DNA of 64,000 nucleotides, taken from contig JBBJMP010000010.1 of NCBI GenBank assembly GCA_037718865.1, positions 1-64,000 on the forward strand. Reading direction: 5' to 3'. Positions within the stretch are counted from its first letter, which is position 1, and the number at the start of each line of letters is the position of its first letter. Below are positions 8,309 to 18,173 of the stretch, piece by piece. The position numbers and the translations under genes are program-made. The DNA is from JADCRZ01 sp037718865. Lineage in GTDB: Bacteria; Bacteroidota; Bacteroidia; Chitinophagales; Chitinophagaceae. The notes under the pieces are model-generated. The model saw nothing but the letters and a program-made list of their open reading frames with translations. It ran no database searches and was not told where the DNA came from.

Positions 8309-9871
8309 TTACTGGTAAGCATCTCCTCCCCGGACATTGGGATGGTCAGGCATCCGGAAGAGTTCAGGCTGCTCGTCGGTGATGAGTTTATCGAGGTGGT
8401 TTTTCAGGATATTATCAAGTGTGCTGTAGTTATAACGGTCTCCGTTTAACCCTCTTTTACAAGCTGCTTCCAGGCGTTCAGGGCCGTATTTGTGCCCAAG
8501 GCGAAGTATACCCTTGCAGGCATTAAAGGCTTGTTGGATAACGGGCCTACTCTTCAATACCTTCCCCACATACTGGTGTGTGTGGGTGCCTATTTTGGCA
8601 GCTTGCCCAAGGAAGTAATCCTGATCCCATCCATTCTGTTCGGCCACCTTTTGATGATGAATGGGCATGTGTTCTATAACGGTAGTAAAACCACCTTTTT
8701 TATAACTCCTTCTATGCATAGCAATACGGTTCAGTTCAAAGAAAACCTCCACCGTATCGGTATCATAGTTTACCGCTACCTTTTTACCAATATACTTGCA
8801 GGGAACGCTGTAATGGTGACCGTCTTCGCAGAGTGTGATATGATAGTCCATTTTAACCTTGCACTCGGCTTTATAGCGAATAACAAAAGGAGTTGATGGA
8901 AGGGGTTGCAATAACCCTTTTTCCAGTTCCAGGAACTGTTCCAGGCGACTGATCGCCTTTTTTTGAAAATCGGCTTGATGATGTAGTTCCAATTGCTTTT
9001 GGAAAGCGGCATTGATCTGTTCGAGGCTAAAGAACTCTGTGTCGCGTAAGGGGGCATACAGACGTTGATAAGTGAGCAAGACTTCCTTCTCTACTGGCGC
9101 TTTATCCTTAGGCTTGTATGGCCTTGCAGCGAACAGTGCCATGTTATTATGAAGGGCCCATTGCTCAAACACTTCTGTGAATATCGGCTCATACCTGCAG
9201 CTCTTTATTACAGCTGTACGCATATTATCGCATTTGATACTAAAAGGCGCCCCTCCAAAATAAGCAAGGCTTGCGTTAAGGGCTTTAATAACGCTTGGCA
9301 TCGTTTCATTTGCAAGAGCAATCGCGTAGCTATAACCGCTATATGGCAGTATGCTCACAAAAACGCAGCACTCAACCAGTGCTCCTGTAGATCTGTCGAT
9401 GTAGCTTATTTTGTCCCCGGCAAAATCCACCATCATCATCGCTGCCGGCTCATATTGCACATGAAAACTGGCCTGCTGTGGTAACATTAACTCTGCCAGC
9501 AACTCACAGAATTTCGAGTATTGATAACCTTCAGGATGTTCCCTTATGTATTCCTGCCATAACAACATCCGGGTTACACCCGGACGCTGCAGTTCCGCAA
9601 AATAATACTCCCTACGGTTCACTATAAACGCATTACGCGTATTCTGCTGGACGTTTCTGAAGGGGAAATGAGCAATCTCGGCCAGGACCGCATCGTCCAT
9701 ATTCAACAACTCTTCCAGGCTTTTAGGGCAGCTAGCCAGTCTTTCCTTGTATCGGTTTACTGTTGCCCTTGCTATTTTTAATTCCCGGGCTATCTGTCTT
9801 TCCGATAGCCCCCGCTGTAAGAGCAGGATCATTTTACGTACCACTTTCATTTCAATCAATTTTTTGGACAT
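8309..9871 (-). CDS. istA: IS21 transposase IstA
   Basis: A 520-residue DDE transposase. An N-terminal helix-turn-helix (RGLSERQIARELKIARATV, residues 20-40) is followed by an integrase-core domain with the acidic triad in MMVDFAGD, IKCDNMRTA and KAPVEKEV, then the C-terminal Mu-like beta-barrel region. Full length for the family. Its promoter must lie in the right-hand subterminal repeat region. Identical to the protein at 56662-58224. Confidence 0.95.
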   Translation of the reverse strand: MSKKLIEMKVVRKMILLLQRGLSERQIARELKIARATVNRYKERLASCPKSLEELLNMDDAVLAEIAHFPFRNVQQNTRNAFIVNRREYYFAELQRPGVTRMLLWQEYIREHPEGYQYSKFCELLAELMLPQQASFHVQYEPAAMMMVDFAGDKISYIDRSTGALVECCVFVSILPYSGYSYAIALANETMPSVIKALNASLAYFGGAPFSIKCDNMRTAVIKSCRYEPIFTEVFEQWALHNNMALFAARPYKPKDKAPVEKEVLLTYQRLYAPLRDTEFFSLEQINAAFQKQLELHHQADFQKKAISRLEQFLELEKGLLQPLPSTPFVIRYKAECKVKMDYHITLCEDGHHYSVPCKYIGKKVAVNYDTDTVEVFFELNRIAMHRRSYKKGGFTTVIEHMPIHHQKVAEQNGWDQDYFLGQAAKIGTHTHQYVGKVLKSRPVIQQAFNACKGILRLGHKYGPERLEAACKRGLNGDRYNYSTLDNILKNHLDKLITDEQPELFRMPDHPNVRGGDAYQ

Positions 9872-9979
9872 GCCTTATGAAGTTTAGTGTAGTATTAAAC
9901 CCACGAAGCAATGTCAATTGGTTTTATAAATTGACGATCTGAAAAAGGATGATTTATAACAAACAGCTCATTCAAGCAA

Positions 9980-10198
9980 AGCCAAAGACCTGGCTCTTAT
10001 CCTGTGGAATTTTTGGTATCATATCTGCGGAATGTCCGAATTTATATACCGGAAAATTAAGTGGCTCTTATCTGCGGAATGGTGGCTCTTATCCTGTGGA
10101 ACAGGTGGCTCTTATGGCGTGGAATTTTTGGTATCTTATCCGGTGGAACGATGGCTCTTATCTTGCGGAATAGTGGCTTTTATAGTGTGGAATACTCA
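9980..10198. repeat. Subterminal repeat array at IS21 right end
   Basis: At least six variants of a unit of about 19-21 bp follow one another here: GGCTCTTATC, a variable dinucleotide pair, then TGGAA or CGGAA. Inverted copies occur inside the left end at about 7211-7310. IS21 elements carry such multiple terminal binding sites for IstA. Short open frames across this region are repeat artefacts. The same array recurs at 58333-58551. Confidence 0.8.
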
Positions 10199-10205
10199 AA
10201 TACCG

Positions 10206-10410
10206 AAATCAACCCGGTACTTTTTCTTCTTGTTCATTTCGTTTATTGCAGGCAAAAGAAGCCTTAACGACATTTTGTTTCCCCTTTTATTTTCTTAAAT
10301 TTTTTTAGCCTGCGTGATGAAGTCATCTGATAATGTTCTTTCAGCATATGCATTTGGGTCAAAGTCAGAAAAAATATCGTCATAAGAACTTGGCAGTATG
10401 CTTATCTCAG
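10206..10410 (-). pseudogene. Unrecognised gene remnant, antisense to flank
   Basis: The minus strand reads YDDIFSDFDPNAYAERTLS, then DDFITQAKKI, an in-frame TAA at about 10296, then SLRLLLPAINEMNKKKK. The pattern looks like a once-coding conserved Bacteroidota protein, but I do not recognise the family. It abuts the nuclease-gene remnant at the IS21 target site, so an older deletion joined two genes in opposite orientation before the IS arrived. No start codon and no complete domain are visible. Confidence 0.4.
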
Positions 10411-10961
10411 CAAGTTTCAGCAAGGGGTGTTTTTGAACTGGATTTATTTCTTTTGTCTGTGTATTCAACACATACTGTTATTAGGAGGATAATCCATTGT
10501 GCAAATCCCTGTTGTATCCAGTGCATTATGTGGATTGATAATGATTATAAAAGTTTCGCCCCCCCATCCAATACTACTTTTATTATTATTTCTTTTACAC
10601 CTGCTTTTAGTAGCAGGATATTAAAAAAGACCTAGGCCTTTATTCAAAGATGATAAAATCTGAAATTAATTTTTTTAGCCATCAAGCTGAAGGTTCTAAC
10701 AGCTTATCAGGGAATTTAAAACACCAACTCTAATGCTCTTAGACAATATGATACCGATATACTACTTCTTTGGCCAAATAAAGTTCGATCACATCAATTT
10801 CGTTTTTATAATACTATAACAGAGGAAAAGAAAAGTTTCAACATCGAGGCTGCTAGTCATGATGAGGCAACAAATTTTCTTATCAAGTGACTTCAGAAAA
10901 AGAATGGCTTCAATTTCGTAATTCAGATAACATACGAAAGTTGATCAGATAACAAGAAATT
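10411..10961. other. Gene-free stretch, degenerate sequence
   Basis: About 550 bp without a supported gene. A plus-strand stretch at 10747-10887 (QYDTDILLLWPNKVRSH and onward, ending at a TGA) reads like protein but matches nothing I know and has no start. A C7 run sits at 10560. The region looks like eroded coding DNA. Confidence 0.4.
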
Positions 10962-11018
10962 ATGTAACTCTTTCCCGTAATGGTGTAATGTTTTTCAGAT
11001 ACAAAGGCTTGACCTTTG
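10962..11018 (+). promoter_or_regulatory. 57-bp GTAA/TTTG promoter module, copy C (lipoprotein)
   Basis: ATGTAAC at 10962-10968, CCGTAATGGTGTAAT at 10975-10989 and ACCTTTG at 11012-11018, with the same 6-bp and 22-bp spacers. The -7 box is GACCTTTG. The predicted start near 11025 leaves a leader of about 30 nt before the ATG at 11057. The sequence between the half-sites is nearly the same as in copy A. Confidence 0.72.
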
Positions 11019-11056
11019 CGGAGTGAAAATTTATTCAAGTTATAAAAGGTAAAAAC

Positions 11057-11464
11057 ATGAAAAACTTATTATTCTTATTAATGTTTGTCAGTAGTTCTAT
11101 AATACTTACGCAAAGTTGCTCTGTAGCCAAGAAAACAGCAATCACTACTGAAAATGCTGTTTCCAAAGGATATGCCGCAATGAATCCTGGTGAAGCCATA
11201 GTTATTTACAAGTACCAGCATCCAGCACATTCGCCTAAGGAAGCTGATAAATATGGTCCTCAGTATTTCTTCTCAACAACGGCATCCTCATCTGAAGTCC
11301 TCAAGGGATTAACGGCAGCTAACCTGAAAAATGCATACCCGGCAAATCATGCTTTTCATGATGCACTAGATGCTAATTTTAAAACAGAAGCAGAGCTTAT
11401 AAATTATGATGATTTCCATAAAATGTATAAGGTGAATAGACTATTGCAAAGTAATAGCAAATAG
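11057..11464 (+). CDS. Small lipoprotein of unknown function
   Basis: A 135-residue protein with a hydrophobic leader (residues 3-20) and a lipobox ending SC at residue 21, so it is probably a lipoprotein of the periplasm or outer membrane. The mature part has KYGPQYFFSTTASSSEVLKGLT and two helical stretches and no motif I recognise. It stands alone between promoter copy C (38 bp upstream) and a terminator 61 bp downstream, so it is a monocistronic, strongly controlled gene. This makes it a good reporter of the regulon. A secreted signalling or envelope-stress role is possible but unsupported. Confidence 0.75.
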   Translation: MKNLLFLLMFVSSSIILTQSCSVAKKTAITTENAVSKGYAAMNPGEAIVIYKYQHPAHSPKEADKYGPQYFFSTTASSSEVLKGLTAANLKNAYPANHAFHDALDANFKTEAELINYDDFHKMYKVNRLLQSNSK

Positions 11465-11525
11465 AAGCAAATAATAAAATAACGGTGCTGCAGGTTAATT
11501 GAATCAATCATATCAGTATACGGCA

Positions 11526-11570
11526 AACAGCAATGCTATTAACGATGCATTGCTGTTTTCATTTTTATCC
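11526..11570 (+). terminator. Intrinsic terminator after the lipoprotein gene
   Basis: A perfect 11-bp stem, AACAGCAATGC at 11526-11536 and GCATTGCTGTT at 11547-11557, encloses a 10-nt loop and is followed by TTCATTTTT. It would end transcription of the lipoprotein mRNA. Confidence 0.75.
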
Positions 11571-11699
11571 AGTAGTTATTGAGGTGTTACTCTTTTGAAA
11601 GTTGCTAATGACCTTATGTGAGATAGTATTGAGTAGTTCATAGACAGGTTTACACAGGTTAAGATAACAGTTAATAAAAAGAACCTTGCTTAATATATA

Positions 11700-14369
11700 A
11701 TGGAACATATTCGGAACGACTTTGCTTTTCAGGCAACAACAATAGACGAAGCCACTGTATTATTAAATAGTAATACAGAACAGGGTTTAAGTATTGAAGA
11801 AGCAAAGGAAAGACTTGAGCACTTTGGCTTGAATGCTATAGATGAAGCCAAGGCAATCAGTCCATTAAAAATATTAGCTAATCAATTTAAAAGCCCTATC
11901 GTTTTTCTGTTGCTATTCGCAGCAGGCATGTCTTTTTGGTTTAAAGAATGGTTAGATGGCATTGCCATTTTACTTGTGCTTATCATCAATGCAGCTATTG
12001 GTTTTTACATGGAGTTCACAGCACATAAGTCTGTGAAGGCTTTAAAGAAATTATCCTCTATACCTGCCAAGGTATTGCGTGGTGGCAAGCTCAATGAAAT
12101 CAATTCAGAAGAAATCGTTCCTGGTGACATTGTGTTTACGGAAGCCGGTGATATGATACCCGCAGACGGTATTATCATACGATCTACCCAATTATTGATT
12201 GACGAATCAGCACTTACCGGGGAGTCCGTCCCGGTAGACAAAAAGAATTCTGTTCTTCCGGAAGCAACCATACTAGGAGACCGCACTAACATGGTGTTTA
12301 AAGCGACTAATGTTTCCAAAGGCAATGCTTATATACTGGTAGGAGTAACCGGTATGCAAACTGAATTAGGAAAGATAGCCAACCTGGTTCATTCATCCAA
12401 GCAGGCTGCAACCCCATTAGAAAAAAAGCTGGAAGAGTTCAGCAAAAGGCTAATCTTTATAACCATTGGCATCGTGGTACTCATTTTTATTATAGGCTTA
12501 ATTAACGGTGAGCCGATTATTGGAATGCTACAAACTTCAATTGCACTTGCGGTAGCTGCTATCCCGGAAGGATTACCTATTGTGGCAACGATGACCCTGG
12601 CCCAGGGGATGCTAAAAATGTCACGGTATAATGTAATTGTCAAAAAACTTTCAGCTGTGGAAACATTGGGAGGCACCAACGTTATTTGCACCGATAAAAC
12701 CGGTACGCTTACGCAGAATAAAATGGAGGTGGTGTTTGTTGAAGTACCTTCCGGCACATGGAAGAAAGCGATTCCCTTTACCGGTAAAAAAGAACAGTTG
12801 GAATTAATAACGCAATGTGCTGTTTTATGCAACACAGCCGATATTCAAACATCAGGAAAGGAAACAAAGGAGATTGGTGATCCTTTGGAAATAGCCTTAC
12901 TAAAGTTTTCAAAAGATAATGATGAAGACATTGAAAAAGTTCGTACATCGTTTTTGAAAAAAGGTGAAGAGCCTTTTTCCAGTGAAACAAAGATTATGTC
13001 TACTCTTCACGAACACGATGGTAGGTTTTATGTGTTTGCAAAAGGTGCACCTGAAGAGCTCCTGTTAAAGTGTACGCAGGTTTTTGGAGATAGTGTTGAG
13101 GATATGGATAGTGCGAAAAAGGAGCATTGGGAAACAATAGCTGAAAAACTTTCTGCTTCCGGTCATAGGATGATTGCCATGGCATACCGGCAGACGGATA
13201 GTACACCATCTTCACTGACAGAAGAATTGGTTTTTCTTGGGTTGGTAGGTATGATCGATCCACCACGACCAGAAGTGCTATCCGCCATCAATGATTGTAA
13301 AACAGCAGGTATAAAAGTGGTAATGATCACTGGCGACCATCCGTCCACTGCACATTTTATAGGCACTCAATTGGGCATCTCAACAGAAGAGGAAGTACCG
13401 CTGATTGGAAAGGATATGAAAGAATTTGAGGAATTGAGTGAAGAAGAGAAACAGCATTGGATTAATGCTTCCGTTTTTGCCCGTGTAAATCCAAAACATA
13501 AGCTTGACCTGGTGAAAGTTTTCCAAGAAAAAGGTTATGTGGTAGGTATGACCGGAGATGGGGTAAATGATGCACCGGCAATTAAGAAATCTGATATTGG
13601 TATTGCCATGGGATTGCGGGGAACACAGGTGGCTCAGGAAGTGTCGGATATGGTTTTGAAGGATGATTCCTTCTCATCCATCGTCGTAGCTATCAAACAG
13701 GGGCGTGTTATTTTTGGAAACATTAAAAAATTTGTAACCTTTCTTCTTTCCTGTAACCTTAGTGAATTGGCGGTGATAGCTGTTGCGGCGCTCATGAACT
13801 TCCACTTCCAGATGTTGCCATTACAAATACTTTTCATCAATCTTATTACAGATCTGTTGCCTGCGCTTGCTTTAGGTGTTACCAAAGGCGGTGTTGACAT
13901 TATGAAGCTGCCACCCCGCAATTCATCCGAACCTATTATTGATAAAAGTCGTTGGAAGCTTATTTTCTTTTACTCAATCGTTATTGCATCAGTAAGCACA
14001 ATTGGTGTGCTAATCAATCACTTTTATTTTCATAGTGGTGAGCCTTGGGATGCAGCTGTTTGTAATAACATCCTGTTTTTCACCCTAATATTTTCTCAGC
14101 TTTTCCATGTATTCAATATGGGCAGCGGATCATTTTTTAATAATGAGGTAATTAAGAGTAAATATGTGTGGTATGCAGTAATAGCAAGCCTTATCATTTT
14201 AATTGGTGTGATACAAATCTCTTATGTCCGTGAAGCATTGAATATTGTATCCATGACAATGCAAGAATGGCTTATCATTCTTTTTGCAAGTATTAGTTCC
14301 GTTATCATAATACAGGTAACAAAATCTTTAAAACTTTTCAAACAAAATGGATCATCGAGATCTGAATAA
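11700..14369 (+). CDS. P2-type cation ATPase, calcium-type sites
   Basis: An intact 889-residue P-type ATPase. Residues 10-70 are the cation ATPase N-domain. The actuator-domain motif is ALTGESVPV, the phosphorylation motif DKTGTLT has its aspartate at residue 332, and the hinge is MTGDGVNDAP. Membrane-site residues match SERCA site II: AIPEGLP in helix 4, N and E in CNLSELAVI of helix 5, and N, T and D in FINLITDLLPA of helix 6. It is therefore probably a calcium exporter of the PMR1/SERCA-like class; Na+ or Mn2+ cannot be excluded. CtpF, a P2 ATPase of the mycobacterial dormancy regulon, is a functional parallel. No copy of the shared promoter precedes it, and the long upstream gap suggests its own promoter. 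Confidence 0.9.
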   Translation: MEHIRNDFAFQATTIDEATVLLNSNTEQGLSIEEAKERLEHFGLNAIDEAKAISPLKILANQFKSPIVFLLLFAAGMSFWFKEWLDGIAILLVLIINAAIGFYMEFTAHKSVKALKKLSSIPAKVLRGGKLNEINSEEIVPGDIVFTEAGDMIPADGIIIRSTQLLIDESALTGESVPVDKKNSVLPEATILGDRTNMVFKATNVSKGNAYILVGVTGMQTELGKIANLVHSSKQAATPLEKKLEEFSKRLIFITIGIVVLIFIIGLINGEPIIGMLQTSIALAVAAIPEGLPIVATMTLAQGMLKMSRYNVIVKKLSAVETLGGTNVICTDKTGTLTQNKMEVVFVEVPSGTWKKAIPFTGKKEQLELITQCAVLCNTADIQTSGKETKEIGDPLEIALLKFSKDNDEDIEKVRTSFLKKGEEPFSSETKIMSTLHEHDGRFYVFAKGAPEELLLKCTQVFGDSVEDMDSAKKEHWETIAEKLSASGHRMIAMAYRQTDSTPSSLTEELVFLGLVGMIDPPRPEVLSAINDCKTAGIKVVMITGDHPSTAHFIGTQLGISTEEEVPLIGKDMKEFEELSEEEKQHWINASVFARVNPKHKLDLVKVFQEKGYVVGMTGDGVNDAPAIKKSDIGIAMGLRGTQVAQEVSDMVLKDDSFSSIVVAIKQGRVIFGNIKKFVTFLLSCNLSELAVIAVAALMNFHFQMLPLQILFINLITDLLPALALGVTKGGVDIMKLPPRNSSEPIIDKSRWKLIFFYSIVIASVSTIGVLINHFYFHSGEPWDAAVCNNILFFTLIFSQLFHVFNMGSGSFFNNEVIKSKYVWYAVIASLIILIGVIQISYVREALNIVSMTMQEWLIILFASISSVIIIQVTKSLKLFKQNGSSRSE

Positions 14370-14372
14370 GGT

Positions 14373-15984
14373 ATGATTGGCAATTCCATTAAATGAGCTT
14401 CGAAGAACCGCATGGTTGTTCTGCTGATAGCAGCAGCAGTAGCCGCCTATGGCTTTTATTCGGTAAACAATACTAAGGTAGATGCCATACCTGACCTGTC
14501 TGAAAACCAGGTTATCATATTTACAGAGTGGATGGGCAGAAGCCCACTGATAATGGAAGACCAGGTAACCTACCCATTAGTAAGCAATCTACAAGGCATC
14601 CCAAAAATAAAAAACATCCGTGCAAACTCCATGTTCGGGATGAGTTTCGTATTTGTGATTTTTGAAGATGCAGTAGATATTTACTGGGCTCGCACAAGAG
14701 TATTGGAGCGCCTTAATTATGCCCAGCGTTTATTGCCGCAGGGAGTAGTTCCAACGTTAGCGCCGGATGGCACGGGGTTGGGACATATTTATTGGTACAC
14801 CTTAGATGCGCCATCACATGATTTGGGAGAACTGCGAGCCTTGCAGGATTGGTATATAAAATTTGCTTTGCAAACAGTACCTGGTGTAAGTGAAGTGGCA
14901 TCTTTTGGAGGCTGTCAAAAACAATATCAAATTGTAATTGATCCGCACAAGCTTAGCTATTACAACATTCCCTTAATGGATGTGATAGAAAAGGTCAAAG
15001 CCAGTAATAACGATGTCGGCAAAAAAAAATTTGAGATGGCAGATATGGGATATATCATACGAGGGGTTGGCTACATCACTCAAATAAAAGACATTGAAGA
15101 AATACCGTTAATGTCACAGGGTACAATACCCATCCGGGTTAAGGATATTGCCATGGTGCAAATGGGTAGCAAACTATGTTTGGGGTATTATAGAAGAAAA
15201 TGGTGAAGGCGAAAAGGTGGGTGGAATAGTGGTTATGCGATATGGAGAAAACGCAAAAGAGGTAATTGATAAAGTAAAGGAAAAATTAAAAGATATTGAG
15301 AAGGGTTTCCCAGGTGGAATAAAGTTTCATGCGGCTTACGACCGTTCGGATTTGATTGAGGCTACAATTGCTACTTTAAAAGAAGCAGTGATCGAAGAAA
15401 TCATTGTTGTAGCGCTTGTGTTGTTCATCTTCCTGTTGCATGTACGCAGCGCTTTGATCGTGGTTATAACAATTATAATGAGTGTGTTCATTTCCTTCAT
15501 TATGATGAATTGGTTTAATGTAAGCTCCAACATCATGTCACTTGCCGGTGTTGCACTTGCCGTAGGTGACCTGGTGGATGCCCGAATAGTGATGGTTGAA
15601 AATGCTTTAAAATCTATTACGGAAGAAACAGAATAAACGATTGTAATGATTTCAAATGAGGAAAGATTAAAGAGAATTGAAAGCTCCTCTGTCTTAGTGG
15701 GTAAGGCAGTGTTCAATTCTATATTGATTACGTTGGTATCGTTTGCACCAATACTATTTCTTGAAGGTCAGGAAAAGAAGTTGTTTACACCATTGGTTCT
15801 TACCAAAACCTTTGCCATGATAGGGTCTGCTTTTGTGGCTATTTTTCTGGTGCCTGTGCTTATGGCAATGTTGCTGAAAAGTAAAATGAGGTCCGAGAAA
15901 AAGCATCCGGTATCCAGGTTTTTTTTTTGGTTGTATAACCCAATAATCCTGCCAATGCTTTCCAGGGACGTATCGATTTTATAG
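14373..15984 (+). pseudogene. CusA/CzcA-type RND efflux pump, multiply broken
   Basis: The N-terminal half of a heavy-metal RND pump: AIPDLSENQVII, EWMGRSP, IYWARTRVLERLN, GTGLGHIYWYTL and the FLEGQE and FTPLV segments. Lesions seen: an in-frame TGA at 14394-14396 (codon 8), an extra G near 15180-15183 shifting the frame after MGSKLCLG, an in-frame TAA at 15634-15636, and loss of the C-terminal ~500 residues after FFFWLYNPI. The proton-relay helix region reads GVALAVGDLVDARIV where the family has an AIGxLVDxxIV pattern. It would have expelled Cu+ or Ag+ with CusB and CusC. It sits 3 bp after the P2 ATPase stop. Confidence 0.85.
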
Positions 15985-16449
15985 AACCCTTTTACAGGGA
16001 AGGAAGCAAGACTACTTCAGCAAGGGTTTACTTTGATACCTCCAGCATGCGCTTACCAGTGGGAAGCCAGGTACGCGGGCAATATAGGAAGCCAAACTGT
16101 ATTAACAGCGGTTTTAAATTTTGACCAGACAAAAACTTCTGCAATCAGTTCAAGAGTAATGGGAAGAGTGGAACGATTATACTTTAAAAATGTGGGAGAT
16201 TACATTCGTAAAGGAGATAGGCTTTACGACATATACAGCGAAGAATTAAACAATGCTAAAGAAGAATATCTTTTGGCATCGGAAAACCAAAAATCATTTA
16301 CAGGAAGTATTGCTATTGATTTCAATTCTTTGCAGCAAAGTGGGAGAAATAAGCTCATCCTTTGGGGAATGAGCAGTGCTCAAATTAGATGTACGTCAGG
16401 GCGAGCGAATTTATTTTTAAGAAGGGCACAAATCCAATGGAAGGGATGA
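15985..16449 (+). pseudogene. CusB-type membrane fusion protein fragments
   Basis: Two fragments of a heavy-metal efflux adaptor in unexpected order. First comes a barrel segment, FIEPFYREGSKT to LPVGSQVRGQ (about 15975-16080). Then, in another frame, comes an N-terminal lipoyl/hairpin-type segment, NFDQTKTSAISSRVMGRVERLYFKN to NNAKEEYLLASE (16108-16290), which decays before 16449. In a normal CusB the second part precedes the first. The 5' junction fuses directly to the truncated cusA. The IS4 element starts 60 bp further on. A deletion or recombination between tandem adaptor genes would explain the order. Confidence 0.65.
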
Positions 16450-16508
16450 AAATGTAAATCAACAGATTAATAACATCAGCGAGTAGATATGGATAATTAG
16501 ATTAACCT

Positions 16509-18109
16509 ACTCAAGTTTCGCAGATAAAATTTAGATGGAAAGAAAAGAAAAATAAATAAAAAAAGCAGCATGAATTCTTGTGTAAGCTACTGAAATTCAG
16601 TAACTTAAAGGTACTAAACTTGTACAAGGTCATGCTGCAATCCAAAGATATTCAATCGGTAGAAGAGTTAAAAAAATATTTTTCCAATTCAACAAAAATG
16701 GTGGATTACCTCGTTAATCTACTTTCGTTCTTTGAATTTAAAAGGGTGTATGGTGTATTAAAGCCATTGAAGAAAAGAGGCTATCATATTATTGATGTAT
16801 TTCCGGTGTTGATCATTTTGCCTTTTCTTAAACATGCCAGTATACATGCGCTATTTAAATCGCGTAGCAAAGATTTGTCCGGTGCTGACAAGGATGTGTA
16901 TTACAGATTTAAGAACATGCAAACCATTCCATGGCGTAGGTTGCTGATGAGTTTTGTAAAACGATTCGTGGTCATTATTGAAAAGAAGGGGGAGGCTGAA
17001 ACACAAGCCAAACGTTGTTTGATCATAGATGATTCCTTGTTGCATAAATCAGGGAGGGCTATAGAATTTACAGGCAAGCTTTGGGATCATGTGAACCATA
17101 GCTATCAGTTAGGGCTTCGTTTATTGCTGTTGTGTTATTATGATGGAAAAAGTAATCTGCCGCTGGATTTTTCATTGCACCGGGAAAAAGGCAAAAATGA
17201 ACAAAAGCCTTATGGATTGACTAAAAAGCAATTAAAGCGGCAATATAAAGGATGTCGCCTTGAAGACAGTGAAAGTAATAAAAGAGCCAGGGAGGTAGAC
17301 AGGAGTAAAACCGAGGTTGGGATAGAGATGATTAAAAGGGCGCTTCGATTGTTAAAAGTAGATTATGTGCTGATGGACAGTTGGTTTACTTCAGAACGGA
17401 TGATCGAATGCGTAAGGAGTTATAGCAAACAAAACGTGCACCTGATCGGAATGATGAAAATGGGCAAAGCTAAATACTTGTACAAAGGAAAGTATTATAG
17501 TGCCACCGAATTGTTAACCAGGGTCAAACGCAATACAGGTATCAAACGTTGCAGTAAGCTTAGAGCAAGTTATTTGATAGTGGATGTCATGTACAAAGAA
17601 TACCCGGTCAGATTATTTTTTAGCCGGTTTGGTCAAAAAGGTAAATGGCATTTGATTTTATCAACCGATACTGCTCTTTCTTATAGTAAAGTAATGGAGC
17701 AATATCAGGTACGGTGGACTATCGAGGTGTTCTTTAAAGAAAGCAAGCAATACCTGAATCTGGGAGGATGCCAATCTAAAAGCCTGGAAGCGCAGATAGC
17801 AGACACTACCATTACCATGATTCAATATATCCTGCTTACCTTAAGAAAACGCTTCGATGACTATGAAACCAGAGGAGAATTATTCAGAGCTACCGGTGAA
17901 GAAATGATGGAACAAAGGCTGCATATAAGGTTATGGGAACTATTAATAGTTATTATGAAAATCATTATCGAAACGTTAGATGTATTTGTGGAAGATATTG
18001 ATATATGCATCAACAAGATTATCAACTCCGGTAAATTAAATGGAATATTGGAATTAATATCTCCAAAACATAAACAAATTCTAACGTAATTTAACTGCGA
18101 AACTTAAGT
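16509..18109 (+). mobile_element. IS4-family element, 1,601 bp
   Basis: Inverted ends ACTCAAGTTTCGCAG at 16509 and, as the complement, ACTTAAGTTTCGCAG ending at 18109 (one mismatch in 15). A 6-bp duplication TAACCT lies at 16503-16508 and 18110-18115. One intact transposase gene. It landed in the degraded region behind the cusB fragment. Confidence 0.85.
16632..18089 (+). CDS. IS4-family transposase
   Basis: A DDE transposase of about 485 residues. The triad is visible as D in LIIDDSLLHKSG, D in VLMDSWFTS, and E within the YREK signature Y-x2-R-x3-E-x6-K (YQVRWTIEVFFKESK), which defines the IS4 family. I start at the ATG at 16632, because residues encoded from the upstream in-frame start (16578) lie close to the inverted repeat. 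The frame is complete. Confidence 0.9.
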   Translation: MLQSKDIQSVEELKKYFSNSTKMVDYLVNLLSFFEFKRVYGVLKPLKKRGYHIIDVFPVLIILPFLKHASIHALFKSRSKDLSGADKDVYYRFKNMQTIPWRRLLMSFVKRFVVIIEKKGEAETQAKRCLIIDDSLLHKSGRAIEFTGKLWDHVNHSYQLGLRLLLLCYYDGKSNLPLDFSLHREKGKNEQKPYGLTKKQLKRQYKGCRLEDSESNKRAREVDRSKTEVGIEMIKRALRLLKVDYVLMDSWFTSERMIECVRSYSKQNVHLIGMMKMGKAKYLYKGKYYSATELLTRVKRNTGIKRCSKLRASYLIVDVMYKEYPVRLFFSRFGQKGKWHLILSTDTALSYSKVMEQYQVRWTIEVFFKESKQYLNLGGCQSKSLEAQIADTTITMIQYILLTLRKRFDDYETRGELFRATGEEMMEQRLHIRLWELLIVIMKIIIETLDVFVEDIDICINKIINSGKLNGILELISPKHKQILT

Positions 18110-18173
18110 TAACCTATTACAATTTAACCTCGCATGTATTTTTTGTTGATTAAGAAAAAATAAATTAAAACTA

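Larger units (their letters stand above)
7211..10198 (-). mobile_element. IS21-family element, copy 1, 2,988 bp
   Basis: The ends are TAAGTATTCCAC at 7211 and the near-complement GTGTGGAATACTCA ending at 10198. Target duplication AATACCG lies at 7204-7210 and 10199-10205. It carries istA and istB on the minus strand and arrays of short subterminal repeats at both ends. A copy of the same length, with identical protein products, lies at 55564-58551. Both genes are open, so the element is probably active and inserted recently. Confidence 0.92.

Noticed and set aside
9950..10298. Short plus-strand open frames rich in WLLSCG-like repeats
   Set aside because: They translate the subterminal repeats of the IS21 end and recur identically at 58302-58600; no gene is implied.
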